Positions 37,936-49,400 of a stretch of 64,000 nt of DNA are shown here, in pieces. Below the pieces are notes generated by a model that saw only the letters and a list, made by a program, of their open reading frames with translations, was not told the origin of the DNA and did not search any database. The stretch lies in assembly GCA_007258455.2 (NCBI GenBank), contig VDFB02000002.1:62001-126000 (forward strand). Direction: 5' to 3'. The first letter of the stretch is position 1, and each line of letters opens with the position of its first letter. The position numbers and the translations under genes are program-made. This stretch comes from Sequoia sempervirens. Lineage: Eukaryota; Streptophyta; Pinopsida; Cupressales; Cupressaceae.

Positions 37936-38727
37936 GGAAAGTAGCCGTGTTAAATTTTTTTGAAAAATCCCTTATCAAGCATTCAAAAAACTTCCCCAGC
38001 GGTGCAACTCGTGAAGGCATCACAGTTTGATTTTAATCAAACTCCGACACTTGGCCCTAAAAAAGAAAAATTGCACCACTGCAATGCTAAACAACACTAC
38101 ACAACACAGTTTAATTACCGAGCGGTGCTATATAGCGCCACTGTAGGTGAACCGACCTTTTAAAGCAATAAATAAGGCATTAAATGAAAAAACAAAGCTT
38201 GGGTAAGGGTCACATACCAGTGTCCCGATGTCAGGTGGCCGCTGGTACGCCTGAACTCGATCAGTGATGTGTAGGCGAAGCTATCATTGTGCCATATCGC
38301 TAGAGATTTAGAGCTAAAATCTCAAGATTGCTAGTGGAGGTGTGTGAAAATGACTTGAAAGTGACCCCTCTGGCCCCTTTTAAGCCTAAAAATTATGGTT
38401 TTTTTGCCTTGTTTGGCTGTCCTACAAGGGTTTTGGACCCCCGAACCACTTTCTATCTGATTGAGACTTATTTTTCAGCATTTTATTGTGTTTAGACACA
38501 TTTTTAGCCTCCTAGAGCCTTTTGGGACTTGTCGGGTACTTTGTCATCTTTTTTGACGAGACCACCCAAAAAATTGGAATTTTCGTCCAATATCTCAAGG
38601 GGGAATTATATTGGCATATTCTCTCCCACCAGGTGGTAGTGGGGCAAGTTTTTAAAAATATCAAAAATTTTTGGCTTTGATTGAGAACGTTTATTCTTTG
38701 AACCAATACAACAAGTGCATTGCTTCA
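37936..38727. other. 3' end of element D before the polypurine tract
   Basis: No gene supported. Short open frames on both strands (up to 67 codons) have no recognisable domain. The sequence upstream of PMD on its own strand (37936-38300) could be the PMD 5' flank captured with it. Confidence 0.45.
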
Positions 38728-38740
38728 AGGAGGGGCAAAA
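38728..38740 (+). other. Polypurine tract of element D
   Basis: aaggaggggcaaaa directly precedes the 3' LTR start TGTAGACACA at 38741. Confidence 0.8.
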
Positions 38741-40025
38741 TGTAGACACATAAAATATACTTATTGACATTGTGCATATGATCCTGACTTACTAACACCA
38801 TTTCTTCCTGAATCATCCCTTGGTCTAACCATTTAATACAATCTCCTTATCTAATTAAATTCATCAACTTTCATCCCTTAATTGAATAAATCATTTTATC
38901 TGATTAAGTCAATCTCTTTTGTTAATTAAATCAATCCATCTTATCTAATTATCCCTATTTAATTAAATAATCAATTTTATTTTATTAAATCTCTAAAGTC
39001 TATTCATTAAATTAAATAAATTAAAACCTTATTTGATTTAATCTAACACCATCTCTTTTAATTAAATAAATCAAAATTCTTATTTAATTAATCTCTTGTC
39101 ATATTCCTCTCTTATTTGACTTAAATAAATCTATAAATTTGAGTCAAATAGGTCAGATCATCTAACCTCTTTCATTAAATTAATTAACCCTTAATTAATT
39201 TAATCTCATCTCATGTCCCATCCTCTAGATAATGTAGGTTGCACATGAAAATAGATTTAATTCATTTATTAAATCTCTATTTTCCTCACAAGGCATCTTT
39301 TGGAATATTCTCTCAATTTGAATTCAAAAATTCCCACTCAACATGTACATCCAACAAGTCAATAAATTCATCTTACATGTCCTTTGCCTTGAGCCAAGTG
39401 GCATTTATTGCATTTTCCCTTCCCTCTTACATGTCATTTCAACAAATTTGAAATTCAAATTTATGCATTTATTGGCACAAATCCCAAATCTTGCACATCC
39501 TTCATCCATTCATAGCTTGACAAGTAGCATCATGCCATTGGATGAATGTTAGTCCCACATTGTTCAAATTTGGACATTCATCCATCTTGGCATTCTATAA
39601 ATAAAGAGCTCATATCCATGTTTGATCATCCACAATTTGAGCAAAGTTACCATGCCCAAATTTCCATCAAATTTCATCAATCATTCTTGAATCATAATTA
39701 AGTTTTACAAATTTTAGCTTGGAGCACTCTTCAACATCAACAAAGTTGATCAATCTCTTCCACATTCGAAGGTTGCATCTTAGTAATCGGGAAAGGGCCA
39801 ATTTTCACATCAAATTGGCACCCATTCCCCCATGGGATCATAAGTTTGCACGTCTAATTAGGATTCAATCTTTGTTTTATCATTTCCATTGTGTTCTTCA
39901 TTATTTTCTTCCTATTTTGAATGTTGTAAATGGATTTCATGGGGAATCCTTGTTTCAACTTGTAATTCCTTGTTTAACTTGTTTATTCATGTTGTTTTGC
40001 AGGTACTAGGAAAAGGGTTCGCACA
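38741..40025 (+). repeat. 3' LTR of element D
   Basis: 1285 bp, partner of 12671-13953. It starts TGTAGACACA and ends GTTCGCACA. A TATA box (TATAAATA) lies at 39596-39603. The sequence after 40025 resumes the RNase H of element C. Confidence 0.95.
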
Positions 40026-40540
40026 GCTGCAAGTGTTCGGGGATTCTGAACTCGTAGTCAAGCAAGTTAGAAGATTGTATTCTTGCCATGATAGAAGACT
40101 TGTAAAATATAGGCATAGGGTCTAGGACCTCTTATAAGGTTTAGATGCATTCAATATACAATTGATCGCTCATACTTAGAAGCATACAACTGATGCCTTG
40201 GCTCAGGAAGCCAACACTTTGCAACCCCTCTCCTTGTGCAGACTTAAGAAATTCATAGCTGAGTTGACATCCACACTGTCTCTCCCAGATAGTGTCACTC
40301 ATTTTCAGGTCTTCAATGATGATAAGCATATCCTTGAATTCATTATGAGTTTTGATGTCTTCACCACCCAAATAATCGATGAAGCTAATCTAGAGGAGGT
40401 CGAATTGGATATAGAAGGAGTTATCAACCTCAAAACCAACACAATTCCCAGAGGCATGGTTCTGCTTGAACAAATATTTAATTTGGACCAAATCCAAGAA
40501 AAGGATCCGTAAACAAAGAAGAAATCCATAAGAAATCAAT
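40026..40540 (+). pseudogene. RNase H domain upstream of RT in element C, C-terminal part and linker
   Basis: It starts five bases after the LTR end with QVFGDSELVVKQVR, which holds the third catalytic Asp, and continues to TTDALAQEANTLQP (about 40186-40227), which contains the last catalytic Asp. Together with 12480-12670 all four expected acidic positions can be placed. Stops at about 40123 and 40132 and at 40168 lie in between. A linker of about 100 residues (KKFIAELT to DQIQEKDP) leads to RT. Confidence 0.75.
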
Positions 40541-42020
40541 GCGATGCTCACAACCTCAGGACAACTGAGGAAATCATAAATATTTTTATTGGTAAAGTGT
40601 GCATGCCTGAGGAAAATAAGGGAATCATTGATGCTTTGCGGAGGTATCATGGCGTGGTGGCATGGAGCTATGGGGATCTAAAGATTTATGACACCTCCAT
40701 CATCATGCACACCATCCCTATTAAGACAAAAGGTAGGCCCTTCTACCAATGACAACGTCCTATTAATGCCTTGCTAGAGCCCATCATTTACAAAAAGGTA
40801 CAAAAGTTACTTTCAGCAAGAATTATTTTCCCAGTCAAGCATTCCACATGGGTAGCCAACTTGGTCCTAGTTAGAAAATAGAATGGAGAAATCGGATTGT
40901 GTGTAGACTTCCACAATTTGAACAGAGCTTCGGAGAAGGATAACTATCTAGTGTCTTCATTGGATGAGGTGTTGTAGATCGTCAACAACTCCCAAATGAT
41001 GTATTTCCTTGATGGGTACTCTGGATATAACCAAGTTATGGTGCAGTATGAAAATCACCATAACATAGTGTTCACTACTAAGTGGGGGACCTTTGCTTAT
41101 AGGAGAATTCCTTTTGGGCTCATCAACGCTGGTGCCACTTTTTAACGTGCCATGGATATTGCATTCAAAGATCTAATTGGGAAGTGCATAATCATCTACA
41201 TGGATGATTTAACTATGTTCTCTAAGAGGCGAAGTGATCATGTCTCTAATTTATGCAAGGTGTTTTAGAGGTGTAAAGAGTTTGGAGTTTCCCTTAACCC
41301 AAAAGAAGTGAATTTTTGGCGTGACTGAGGGTAGATTGCTTCGACATGTTATTTCAAAGTAGGGAATCTCCATAGACCCTGAACACATCTAATCTTTGCT
41401 AAATATCTCACCACTGGGAAGTAAGACAGAATTAAAATCCTTCTTTGGAAAGATCAACTTCATCAGGAAATTCATCACGGGATTTGCTGAGATTGTTAAA
41501 CCACTCAATGCCATGTTAAAATAGGATGCCAAAGTTGAGTGGACTCCCGAAGCCAAACAAGATTTTGAAGAAATCAAATAGGCCATTACTGAGGCACCTA
41601 TGCTAGTTAGTGCAAACTATCTGAAGTCGTTTTACATCTATTCATTCACTTCAGAGCATTCCTATGCGAGCATTCTGACTCAAAAAGATGATGAAGGAAA
41701 TGAGCACCTAATCGTTTTCATGAGTGCTCCTTTAAAAATTGTTGAATTACACTACCACAATGTAGAAAGCAAGCATATTACCTCGTTAGGGGTTGATGAA
41801 ATTTAGGCATTATATCTTGTGCAATAAAGTGTTCGCCATTGTCCCTGATCCAGTAGTGAAAACACTGCTTATACAAAATGAATTGGGCAAATGAAGAGCT
41901 AAATGGGTCACATTGCTCGAGGAGTATGATATGGAAATCAAACTGATGAAGTTGGTAAGAGGACAGGCGCTTACTCGAATAATTGATGAAGCACTAGTAG
42001 AAGCAAGACCTGAAATCACT
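40541..42020 (+). pseudogene. Reverse transcriptase and RNase H of element C
   Basis: RT motifs: VANLVLVRK (about 40855), GLCVDFHNLNRA (about 40895), FLDGYSGYNQVM (about 41008), RRIPFGLINAGATF (about 41104), and an intact catalytic box IYMDDLTMFSK (41194-41226). The linked RNase H (41600-41810) reads FYIYSFTSEHSYASILTQ, with Glu where the first catalytic Asp is expected. Frameshifts occur near 41320 and 41810, and stops near 40752, 40879, 40977, 41143 and 41266 mostly replace Gln. RT lies after, not before, the Tat-type RNase H. Confidence 0.85.
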
Positions 42021-42089
42021 GTGCAACAATACTAGATCGAGGATGTTTCTCCAGGAAAATGGTATGAGGATGTCATTTATTATTTTCTA

Positions 42090-43340
42090 AACTGCTAGTG
42101 TCCACCCCACTTACAAGGAGTCCAAAAATGTGCTCTCAGACTAAAAAGAAGCAATTACATGTTGCAAGGGTTCAATTTATACAAGAAAAATAATGAAGGA
42201 ATCTACTTGATATGCCTTGGCAAGGAAGAAGAAGATCGATTCTTGAAAGAGTTTCATGAAAAATTTGGCATTAGTCATGGATTCAGACCTTCCATTGCAC
42301 ATCAAATATTAAGAGTGGGGTATTATTGGCCAACTATCTTCAAGGATGCTTATTGTCATGTTCATTCATGTCACACATGTTAGACCACCACCACCAAGGA
42401 GAAGAATGTTTTTTTCCCACTACAACCCATGTTGGAGGTGAGGGCATTTGCACAATGGGGTCTTGATTTCATTTGTTCACTAAGCCCCCCATCATCTATG
42501 GGACACAGGTACATTCTTACCGTTACTAATTACTGCACTAGATGGACATAAGAGATTGTATGTAAGCAATGCACAATTGAGGTAGTTACAAATTTTATGG
42601 AAATTTTTATTTTAAATCGCTTTGGTTTTCCCTATGCATTGGTGTGTGATAATGGACCTGTTTTTGCTTCATTAAAATTTTCTAGTTGGGCCTTCGACTA
42701 TGGGATTTCCCTTAAATTTTTCATCTAATTACTACCCTCAACAAAATGGCCTTGCTGAATCCACAAACAAAAACCTGATCACAGTGATCAAAAAATTGCT
42801 CGATAGGAATCCTAAGGACTGGCATACCCAACTCTGATTCACCCTTTGGGTAGACTGCATTTGCCACAAGGCTGCCCTTGGTGATTCCCCATTCCATCAT
42901 GTTTATGGCCTAGATCCTATATTTCCTATCCACTTGAAGATTCCCACCCTCCAATTTATCAATGACTTTTACGAAGGGAGGGACCATAGAGAAGCTCGGC
43001 TAACTGAGCTCTTGCATTTAGAAGAGGTCCAAGACCATGCAATAGAAATTTTTTCCAAACATCAGGGCATGGTTAGGAGATCGTTCGACCGCTGAGCCAA
43101 GATCAAGGCTCTTAGAATTGCAGATTTAGTCCTATATTGGGACAAGGCCCATGAAAAGAAAGGGGGACACAACAAATTCGACAAGCTTTATCTTGGCCCC
43201 TTTCAAATAGCTAAAATTTTGGGAGATGATGCTTTCCACCTAAAGACCTTAACTGGTGAAGATGTCTCAATTCCAATCAATGGGAAACACCTCAAAACAT
43301 TACTTCCAAGCCTGAGCTCTATCAAGCTCTTCCTTGTAAA
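42090..43340 (+). pseudogene. Integrase of element C
   Basis: The zinc region EFHEKFGISHG to CHVHSCHTC (42249-42383), a catalytic Asp in QWGLDFICS (about 42453-42480), the second Asp in VCDNGPVF (about 42643-42666) and the Glu in NGLAESTNK (about 42745-42772) are present. A frameshift lies between the last two, near 42690. The C-terminal part ends with LGPFQIAKILGDDAFHL and a short tail near 43320. No chromodomain follows. Confidence 0.85.
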
Positions 43341-46300
43341 TATTTGTACATAGGTTAGAGTAGGTTGCCTTTTGGTTCACTTGTGTTTTGTTGTTTCTTT
43401 TTTTTGCTTATTCCCTGGTTGTTTTGTTTTGAAGAGGGTGCTCTTTGTCCCATTGCAGTGGCCATGATCGTTCAATGAATAGTTCACTTTGTTGTCCGTC
43501 CTCAGTTTTCTTCAGCTAAACATTCATTCCTGACTATTGGTCCCTGAAGGCTACCCAAGAGTGGTTTCCTCATTTGAACTTTTCTTTAGAACTCAACCTT
43601 TGGTTGAATATTTTTACACACATCTCAGATCTTGCACAAAACACATATTAATTATTTCTAAAGGACAATACAATGGCTGCTATGATATCCTAGTAAGTGA
43701 AAAACTTAAGTTTTCTCCAGTGACCATTGTGGTTCCCAAACCCATTGTAGGCTTTGGTCCTTATGCGGTCTAGTAAAAGATAAGTGAGAAAAGAACATTG
43801 AAAGAAATATCAAAACAAAGAAGAACAAGAAAATTCTAAAATCAAATGAATGTACGGGTGTGCAGATAACTCTACCAGGGCTATGGACACTGGGTAGGTA
43901 GTAGAGCAATATCTGTGGGATCATAGTGACAACTCTGCTGGGGCTATGGACGCTTGATTGGCAATAGGGCAATGTCTAGGTTACTTTTGGTGTTGAACTG
44001 TTTATATAGCTTTCTCGGTTGGATTGGCAGCTATTTGTCATAGTTCCTATGGAAGGGAATGAATTCACCACACAAACTTTTGAGATGTCCTATAGACTGA
44101 CCCAATTTAGGGTCCTATCCTACTAGTTCACTGTTGGATGTCTTCCCCTGGTCTGCGAAACTAGAGATTCTAGGTCTAGAATGAATGCTTATCCTCAGAA
44201 CACTTGGGAGTGTTTCCTAGCAGAGTCTCCATTTGTTGTTCCCTCAGCACACATGCCCCATTCAGAATGGGGACCCTCTTTTCTTTCACCTTGCGAGGTC
44301 ATTTTGTCACTGCCTCATTTTGCGTACTCCCATTCTGGTGTACTAGATGGTCAATGTACCTCCAAAATCTCATTTTGAGTTGACCATGTTTCATCCCCTC
44401 CATCTTGGTTAGGTCCTAGATCCTTGCGAACTTTCCTTGAAAATTTCCTTCTGCCAGCAGCTTTAGAGCCTGGTGGGCCTACCTCGCCGAGTTTCCCTAG
44501 CTGGGCTTCCTCTGAGCATTCACCGTTCTAAACGACGGAAGCCTTTCGCCTTCCTATGCCCTGGAACCCTGGTCCTCATTCACCTCCCTATTTAACTTAC
44601 GATGAAATTGCATTGCCCTTGACCATCCCCAGTCTGTCCCTCCAAACTTCCATCCTCGAAACTCCATTCCATCTTTTCCATTTTTGATGGCCAACCTACA
44701 GCCTCTCTCCACCTTCTGAGCCCTGGGTTCCCCTTTGCCAACGATTTGTAAATGAACTTTGAGGTGGTTGTAGGGTCGCATCTTTTCAGTCCTCGAGCCC
44801 CAAACCTCCCACCACCATCGAAGATTTTAACCCACCAACCATCCAGTCATTCATATGAGCATTAAATGAGGATATTAAATGGATATTGGGGTATAAATAT
44901 ATGGCCCGACCTATCATTTTCATCTGTCAAGTTTTCTAGAGGAGTTTAGAGTGCTTTCTAAGGATTTCAGTACATTCGTCACCCACTACCCTCACATCTA
45001 TGATCATCATTTGGCTGTCCTTAGTGGATTTTGCATCTTCCCTCATCAAACTTTTAAGGTAGGTTTGTCATTTGCCCTCCTGTTAGGTTTTTGTAATTTT
45101 GCACTTGAAACAATGAACAATCATGGGTTAAAATGCTTCAACTTGATAAAACATGACACCCCATAAAAAACCCATATTCCCAAATTCTAGAGAAACCTCC
45201 AAGGCATCTCCTAAGATCAATTTGGAACTATACCTCATCATTGTCATTCGTTGCGTAGGCAATTCACATGTGCTCTAGGCCCATGTTGGGTTGTCACCAT
45301 CAAAACCTTGAACAAACAACAATCTGACCTGATGACGGGACCACCTGCTAGGCCCACAACCCCGGGCCTCCATCAGTCAATCACCGAAGAGCTTAACAAA
45401 CTTAACAAACTTAATACTTCAAATTCAGCCTCCGTCTAAGCTTCTCGGGCCTGCTCCTACAAAACTCGATCCCAAGGACGTCACATCGCTTCTACCATTT
45501 TGAACGACAAGGAGAACACATCCACCCCACCAATAGGGTCCACTTTTCCTTTTGTCATTCTGAATTAAATGCAGACTAACTTTTATGTCATGTCCCCAAT
45601 CCCCGCTCCTCAGATCTCCATCCATAGAGTTCCTTCATGTCTTTTTCATTTCAAATGACCGTTAGGTGACATCGTGCCGCCTCCTGGGCCTCGACCCTCC
45701 AGTTGTTGTGATGGCCTAGTAGAAGGAAAACTCTAGCGTCCTTGCTCTTACCGGGCTCTTCCCATTGGGATTCTTTCCTACCTCATCTGATTCAAAAGGA
45801 AGAACACATTCGTCTTTCTGACCTCTAGTACTTGTCCTTCAAATCACCGAGAGAAACTTGAGATAAACCTAGCAGCAATACTCAATGTCAGGTTTGGCCC
45901 ACCGAGCCACTCTTGCCAATCTACAGAGTGAAACCTTGAAGGCTTCTGACGCCTTGAGACTCGAATGCTTTTAAGTTTAAAGTTACATTGGCCGTCCTTT
46001 GACCTCCCATGTCCTTGACCCCAGAATTCTGACCCCAAAATTTTGTTCCTCCCTAGCCATTCTAAATAGCAAAGCCTTGACGACTTTCCGATCTGATATC
46101 TCTAGGGGCCTCAAAAGTGATCTAAATGACCTTCAAATTGAAAACCAATCTCAACCCACATGCTCAAATTTAATCCTCTCCTACATAAGCCTTTGAAACC
46201 AACAAAATTTGAAGTCAGGAGAAATCAAATGGGTTTCCCTACATTGTTTTCCCTTGAAAACGATGATCCTGCTAGGGAAGTCTGCCCCCTGGGCCCAGGT

Positions 46301-46457
46301 TGTCCAAAATCCCTCTGAAAGATGACTAATGACATCTAGAAGTAAGATTTGATTTCATTAATCATATGTTTTCTAATTAGATTTCATCGACGAGATTTTG
46401 ACTAATGTTAATGCTCATATAATTGGTTGTACTCATTATGCCTTATTTGTAGGATAT
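43341..46457 (+). other. Untranslated stretch between integrase and third ORF of element C
   Basis: No gene supported. A 63-bp tandem pair lies at 43865-43990. A clean TATA box (TATAAATATA) at 44891-44900 could be an internal promoter for the third ORF, 1.56 kb upstream of its ATG. From 45561 the sequence matches 2518-3423. Just before the ATG it ends ttatttgtag, which resembles a splice acceptor. Confidence 0.5.
43865..43990 (+). repeat. Tandem 63-bp pair after integrase of element C
   Basis: Units begin at 43865 (gataactctaccagggctat) and 43928 (gacaactctgctggggctat), each followed by ggac, a G-rich stretch and agagcaatatct or a variant. The first 20 bases of the second unit resemble a plant tRNA primer site, but the position after integrase argues against that use. 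Confidence 0.6.
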
Positions 46458-49400
46458 ATGGAATCGAGTGCAGGACCCTTGGCAGCTGCTGTAGAGGACA
46501 AAGGGAAGAGAGCGGGGAAGACTCATTGTGGATAGGAGGATAAAGACCAAATGAAGTACTAGTTCTAGGGTGAGCCTTTGCATTCAAAAGCCATCACAAA
46601 CTAGAAAGAAATTATAGAAACCAATATCGGCCATGTTGATATTGATGAGTTCAAGCAAAGGGTTAGAATCCACCCCAAGACTGATAATTCTATATTGATC
46701 AAACAAAGTGGAATTGTAAAAGATGGTGGCTTCCCCCCATCCCTCATAGACCCTGAATTGGTCATGGATTTCTGGTAGGCCTACTAGCCACAGACACGAA
46801 CCATTGTTGATAGGGACGAAAACATTCTTGTCGACATGTTGGGTGAGGCAATTACTAAAACTTTTCACATCCCCACCTTTGGGGAGATGGAAATGCCCAC
46901 CATGGTGGAACAAAATTCAACATGGGATGAGGACCCGATGGGCTGCAAGAAGCTAATAAATTAGTACTGACTTATAGAGAAAAGGGGCAACACTACAAAG
47001 GTTCCTCAAGAACTCTTTTGCAATAACTTCTATGAGGACTACCATGACTTGGTCACCATGTTGAGCAGGGTGATGAGTCTCCCCAATGCTACCTACTTTC
47101 AGGAATGGATTGTGTATTTCATAGAGTAGATCCTCCATGGGGATGAAGACGCCACAACAAAAGTTTCATTCTACTGGAGAGGGATAATAAGTGAATGCTT
47201 CCACGAGTAGTTTATGATTGTCAAGAAAACCTCCAAGTTCTATATGATGTCCTATCTCGTGTACTCACTAGCTGAGCAGAGGAAATACTGTGGATTTTTT
47301 GTGGCACCTGACGAGGATTCAAGGAAAATATTGAAGGTCTATGACAGATATCCCCAACTCTAGTTCAAGAAATTCAAAAAAGAGTATTGCAGGGTAAATG
47401 ATGCCTTCATTGGCCACATCATTAGGTTACTTGGAGGGGATTTTGAGAGAAGGGTCTTTCACAGTGGTTAGGTGCTCTTAAAGCAATATTCCTTATTCAT
47501 ACAATACACTAAATTCACATATATTCATGCCCAAGGTTTCATAGAAAGGTCGGATAAGCTGCCCTGGTACTCTAATGATCAGATCATATTGTTAGAGCTC
47601 TCCCAGCAGTTGCAACATGTGCATTTAGTTCTAAGTAGTAGACATTTGGTAGGGATCCCTTATCCCTTAGTCGTTGGCCAAGGAATGTACAAATTACAAA
47701 CTTCCCAGTGTGTTGGGAATTCTAAGAAGGATTTGGTGGAGTACCATTTCTACCTACACATTGCTCGCCCATGGGTGGACCCACATGGGCATGTGAGGAA
47801 GGCACTAGGACTAGGGTATGCCCATTTGCATCACATTGAAGATTTCTGGGAAGATTGCCAAGATGACAAGGAAGTGTGTGCAAGGCATTGCATGCAAATG
47901 ACTACGTACTTTGTGAGGAGGGTTCAACTATTTCCCATACTAGATCAAGGTGAAGATAATGAGAGCACCATCATGGATCCTAGATGTAATGCAGTCACTA
48001 ACTTTCCACTGCCAACAATAGATTGGGATGAGCAAGAGGTTGATGACCTCAATATTCTAACCAAGCCAATTGTGGCTCATACCAAAGAATGGTTTAATGG
48101 ATGATTAGCTCAATTAAAGAAATAGGGGGTGTCCTAACATATGAGGGGCTCAAGATTGAACCCAGTGCTATAAGAGATGTCACTATTACCACTTTAGTAG
48201 GAGGGATATCCAAATCTCCTCCACTGACAAGGTCAAAGAAGAGGAAAGGGATTGAGGTAGAACAGTCACCAGATCCCAAGGTTTATTCAAGAAAGGATTT
48301 AGGAGGATCACCCTCTAAGAGGCCCAAATGGATGAGAAGCACCACGGAGTAGCAAAAAATTCAAGAGGGTCCCCTTCAGGAGGGTGAGGAAGTGAAAACA
48401 TATTAGCCAAAACCTCCTCTAGCCCACCCTGTCTTCGCCACCCTTCGATTTGTTTCCTTGGCCATGGTAGCCACATCCCTACCTACAATGGACATCTCAA
48501 TCCATCTTTCCTCCTCTCCCCTAGCCGGTCCCATAATAGTGGTTGACTGTTCCTCTGCCACAACTACTTCACTTTCCTCTGCTGCCATGTCACCTACTAC
48601 ATCGGTTCCACTCACAGCAGCAACAATAACAATGCCCATACTCGCATTTTTGGAGGCTTTCTCGTGGTACATGTAGAATGTCCCCTCTGAGATTTCCCAT
48701 ATATTTTTGGGTTCCACCATCCAAGCTACCTTAATGTAGGTCCTTGCCAACACTACGCCTTTACAACCTCCAATGGGACCACCAGTAATGGAGGCCACAA
48801 TCTTAATTTCTGAAGACTGGGAGAAGTAGGAGAAAGAAGCTTCAAAGGTATTGGAGGAGGAATTTGATGAGTACCACAAACAACCAGAATATGAGCACTA
48901 AAAAATTGACACGGTGGTCTACGAAGAAGAAGAAATAGGGTCTTCCAAAAGTGGAGATGAAGAGGAGGGTACAGGTGGTAGAACTATTGTACAAACCTTC
49001 GATGATGATTTCAAGGAGGAAATGGCCCAAAAATTGAAGGATGATGATGAAGAGGCAGAAAGGTAACCTCCCAGAGGAGAAGAACAAGAAGGTGGCAGGG
49101 TAGCAAAAGATGTGAAACTCTCTACAAGGGAGCAATAGGAGGATGTGCCACTTGCTTATGGAGAAGAAAAAAATGTAGAGGAAGACAAGCCTGAGGAGCA
49201 TGTGCACAAGGACAAACAAGCTGAAGAAAGGAAAGAGAAAGAAATTGAGATAGAAGAAAGTCCCTAGGGGCAATTGCCTACTAATCCTCCATCAAATTAT
49301 GCTTCATGTTCATCCAAGACTCCGATGAGGAAGAAGGAGACAACACTAAAATGGAAGAAAGGGCTCCCACAGGTGAACAAATAGAGATGCAAACAAAGAA

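Larger units (their letters stand above)
12671..40025 (+). mobile_element. Element D: Tat-like Ty3/gypsy retrotransposon with nested insertions
   Basis: LTRs of 1283 and 1285 bp, about 94-95% identical by eye, bound the element. It has a primer binding site, a long leader (13974-18951), gag, protease, G-patch, RT-RNase H, a second RNase H, integrase, a long 3' region with an antisense plant-mobile-domain fragment, and a polypurine tract. Without chromovirus E and the MITE it is about 21.1 kb, in the size range of Ogre-type Tat elements. It lies inside the upstream RNase H of element C. Flanking 5-mers (cttac before, gctgc after) are poorly matched, but dropping D plus five bases rejoins that frame exactly. 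Confidence 0.9.

Noticed and set aside
45561..45570. TG at 45561 as the start of a 3' LTR
   Set aside because: It is not preceded by a purine tract but by a pyrimidine-rich stretch. Kept only as an alternative in the findings.
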